From Closterium sp. NIES-65 (lineage: Eukaryota; Streptophyta; Zygnematophyceae; Desmidiales; Closteriaceae): DNA of 64,000 nucleotides. Every line of letters begins with the position of its first letter. Position 1 is the stretch's first letter. The position numbers and the translations under genes were made by a program. The DNA lies in contig CANXME010002275.1 in NCBI GenBank assembly GCA_948144175.1, positions 5,271,001-5,335,000 of the forward strand, in the 5' to 3' direction. Shown here one piece after another: positions 62,210-64,000 of this stretch. The notes below the pieces were generated by a model that saw nothing but the letters and a program-made list of their open reading frames with translations, had not been told where the DNA came from and did no database searches.

Positions 62210-62740
62210 ACGGCCCTCTAAGGCCCCGCGACCCGCGACCTGCCTCTTAGCGACCCGCGACCCGCCCCTTAAGGCCCCGTCGGCCCACGCGCTTGCCCCT
62301 TACGGCCCCGCACTCGCCCCTTTACGGCCCCGCGCTCGCCCCTAGAGGCCCCGAACGGCCCACGCGCTCGCCCCTAGCGGCCCCTGTCGGCCCCGCGATC
62401 GCCCCTAACGGCCCCGTCGGCCTCACGCTCACCTCCCTAGAGGCCCCGAAAGGCCCCGTCGGCCCCGCGCTCACCTCCCTAGAGGCCCCGAACGGCCCCG
62501 TCGGCCCCGCGCTCACCTCCCTAGAGGCCCCGAACGGCCCCGTCGGCCCCTAGAGGCCCCGAACGGCCCCGTCGGCCCCGCGCTCACCGCCCCTAGAGGC
62601 CCCGAACGGCCCGTGACCGCCACAGCCCAGGACCGAACCGAGCCGCCCAGGACCGAACCGAGCCGCGCGACCCGAGCCGAGCCGCGCGACCCGAGCCGAG
62701 CCGCGCGACCCGAGCCGAGCCGCGCGACCCGAGCCGAGCC
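62210..62740 (+). repeat. GC-rich tandem repeats in the copia leader
   Basis: First a unit of about 39 bp built on CTAGAGGCCCCGAACGGCCC with CGTCGGCCCCGCGCTCACC (about 62340-62610), then an 18-bp unit CGAGCCGAGCCGCGCGAC (62650-62740). They lie between the primer site and the gag start, where packaging signals are expected. Confidence 0.8.
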
Positions 62741-62851
62741 GCGCGAACCGGACCGAACCGCGCCGCCCCACCGGAGCCGCGCCGCCCTACCTAAACCAAG
62801 CCGCCCTACCTGCTTCATCCTCTTACTCCTACTGCTACTCCTACTGCTCCT

Positions 62852-64000
62852 ATGGCTAGCCCACAGGAGCTAGTTTTCGATGCTGAGGGCCGCCCAGTGA
62901 AGTTTGACACCTGGCTAGACGACCTGCACCTCTATCTACAGCTCACAGCCAAGGACAACATCTCACTGTACGACCACGCCCTAGGCCATGTCACTGCCCC
63001 TGCTGCTACTGCTGACAGCACTGCCCGCACACAGTGGCAGACTCGTGATGCCCATGCTCGCTTCGCTATTCGCAACTCCCTGCCGATAGACGAGCGCGAG
63101 CACTTTGGCCAGCACAAGACTGCACAGGCACTGTACACAGCTGTCGTTGCTCGCTACTCCTCACCTGCCTCTGCCACGCTAGGCCGTCTCTCCCTCCCCT
63201 ACCTGTTTCCCGACCTGGCCTCGTTCCACACAATCGCTGACCTCATCACGCACCTCCGTACTAGTGAGGCCCGCTTCCGTGCCGCCATGCCTGATGAGTT
63301 CCTTGCCACGCACCCCCCCCCCCACTCTGGCTCACTCTCTACCACCTAGTCACCCGCCTCCCTGACACTCTGCGTGCTGTCAGGGATCACTTCCTAGCTC
63401 GCTGCCCCACTGAGCTCACCATTGCCCTCCTCGAGAAGGAACTGCTTGCAGCTGAGGCTAGCATCGTAGCTGTAGGTGCCTCTCGTGGCGAACCCCGTAC
63501 CCCGTTCTTTGAGGGGTGTTCTCCTTCCCCCCTTCTTCCCTCTGTCGCCTCTGCTGCTGCTGTCAACCTCCTTGGTGCTGAGAAGGTGGGTACTGCGTCT
63601 GCTTCGAGCGGGCGCCGCAGCGGCAAGGGCAAAGGGGGCAAGGGAGGAGGTGGTGATGGCGGGGGAGGCGGTGGTGGGGGTGGTGGCGGCGGTTGGGGTG
63701 GTGGTGGGACTGGTGGGGCTAGTGGTAGCAGTGGGGGTGGTGGCGGCAGCGGCGGGGGAGGTGGCAGGGGCGGAGGCAGTGGTGGGGGTGGCGGTGGACG
63801 CGGCGGCGGCAGGGGTTGGGGTGGTCGAGGAGGTGGCGGCGGCGGTGGTGGTCGTGGAGGCGCTGGCGGTGGCCAGGGCCAGCAGCACACTCCGTCGCCC
63901 CAGGAGGTCCGTGAGTGGTACTCACAGCACGGGGGGGGGGGGGGGGGGGATGGCTTTAGCTGCACGTACGTCATTCGCACGGGTGACCGCACTGGTCAGC
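62852..64000 (+). CDS. Ty1/copia Gag, frameshifted, runs off the right edge
   Basis: Starts ATGGCTAGCCCACAGGAG. The N-terminal Gag domain is clear (WLDDLHLYLQL, ARFAIRNSLP, ALYTAVVARYSS, FHTIADLITHLRTSEARF), ending at a stop at 63349 in frame 1. After the C run at about 63308-63320 the Gag text continues in another frame (LVTRLPDTLRAVRDHF, LLEKELLAAEASI), then a poly-Gly stretch and the zinc-binding-like region CTYVIRTGDRTGQ at the right edge. That region matches the decayed element near 60920. The shift falls in a homopolymer, so a sequencing or assembly error is as likely as a real break. A second G run at 63929-63949 has the same risk. Confidence 0.8.

Overview
The window looks like nuclear DNA of a green plant or streptophyte alga. 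All the genes are split by spliceosomal introns. They include a class II acyl-CoA-binding protein with plant architecture, a plant-type TM9/TMN protein, an AP2/ERF factor, a plant-style monoacylglycerol lipase and an LRR protein with 72-nt repeat exons. Ty1/copia elements sit at both ends. The high GC, very long low-complexity ORFs and copia style remind me of zygnematophycean algae such as Closterium. That is an impression, not a proof.

Layout. 1-4101: 3' part of a copia element (+) ending in a 135-bp LTR. 5281-6805 (-): CPBP/CAAX-type membrane protease, probably plastid. 7385-13079 (+): seven-exon alpha/beta hydrolase of the monoacylglycerol lipase family. 14164-21523 (-): nine-exon secreted LRR protein with a Cys-rich cap, Pro-rich stalk and hydrophobic C-terminus. 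21615-21687 (+): tRNA-Lys(CUU). 22071-25434 (-): membrane-anchored ACBP with ankyrin repeats. 27380-37853 (-): a giant, mostly disordered protein that begins with a catalytically degenerate inorganic-pyrophosphatase fold; two long ORFs are probably one gene. 39938-43443 (-): TM9 superfamily (TMN) protein, seven exons. 44279-53419 (-): one 3046-residue ORF with a single AP2/ERF domain and huge Gln, Gly and Ala tracts. 55573-61985 (-): decayed copia element. 61986-64000 (+): start of another copia element abutting it.

The genes do not form a pathway. Several (lipase, ACBP, TM9, CPBP protease) are membrane or lipid housekeeping functions.

The strongest unexplained signal is structural. About twenty short perfect or near-perfect palindromes of the form TTTTGAG-NNNN-CTCAAAA are scattered between 8 and 40 kb. 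Their self-complementary centre varies (ACGT, TCGA, GCGC, AATT), often an AC-rich tail follows, and most sit between direct copies of 18-47 bp of host sequence. In parallel, almost every exon edge in the lipase, LRR, ACBP and TMN genes is echoed by one to five partial, decaying copies in the adjacent intron or 3' flank. Together these suggest an undescribed mini-element or repair process that duplicates its target and leaves a palindrome.
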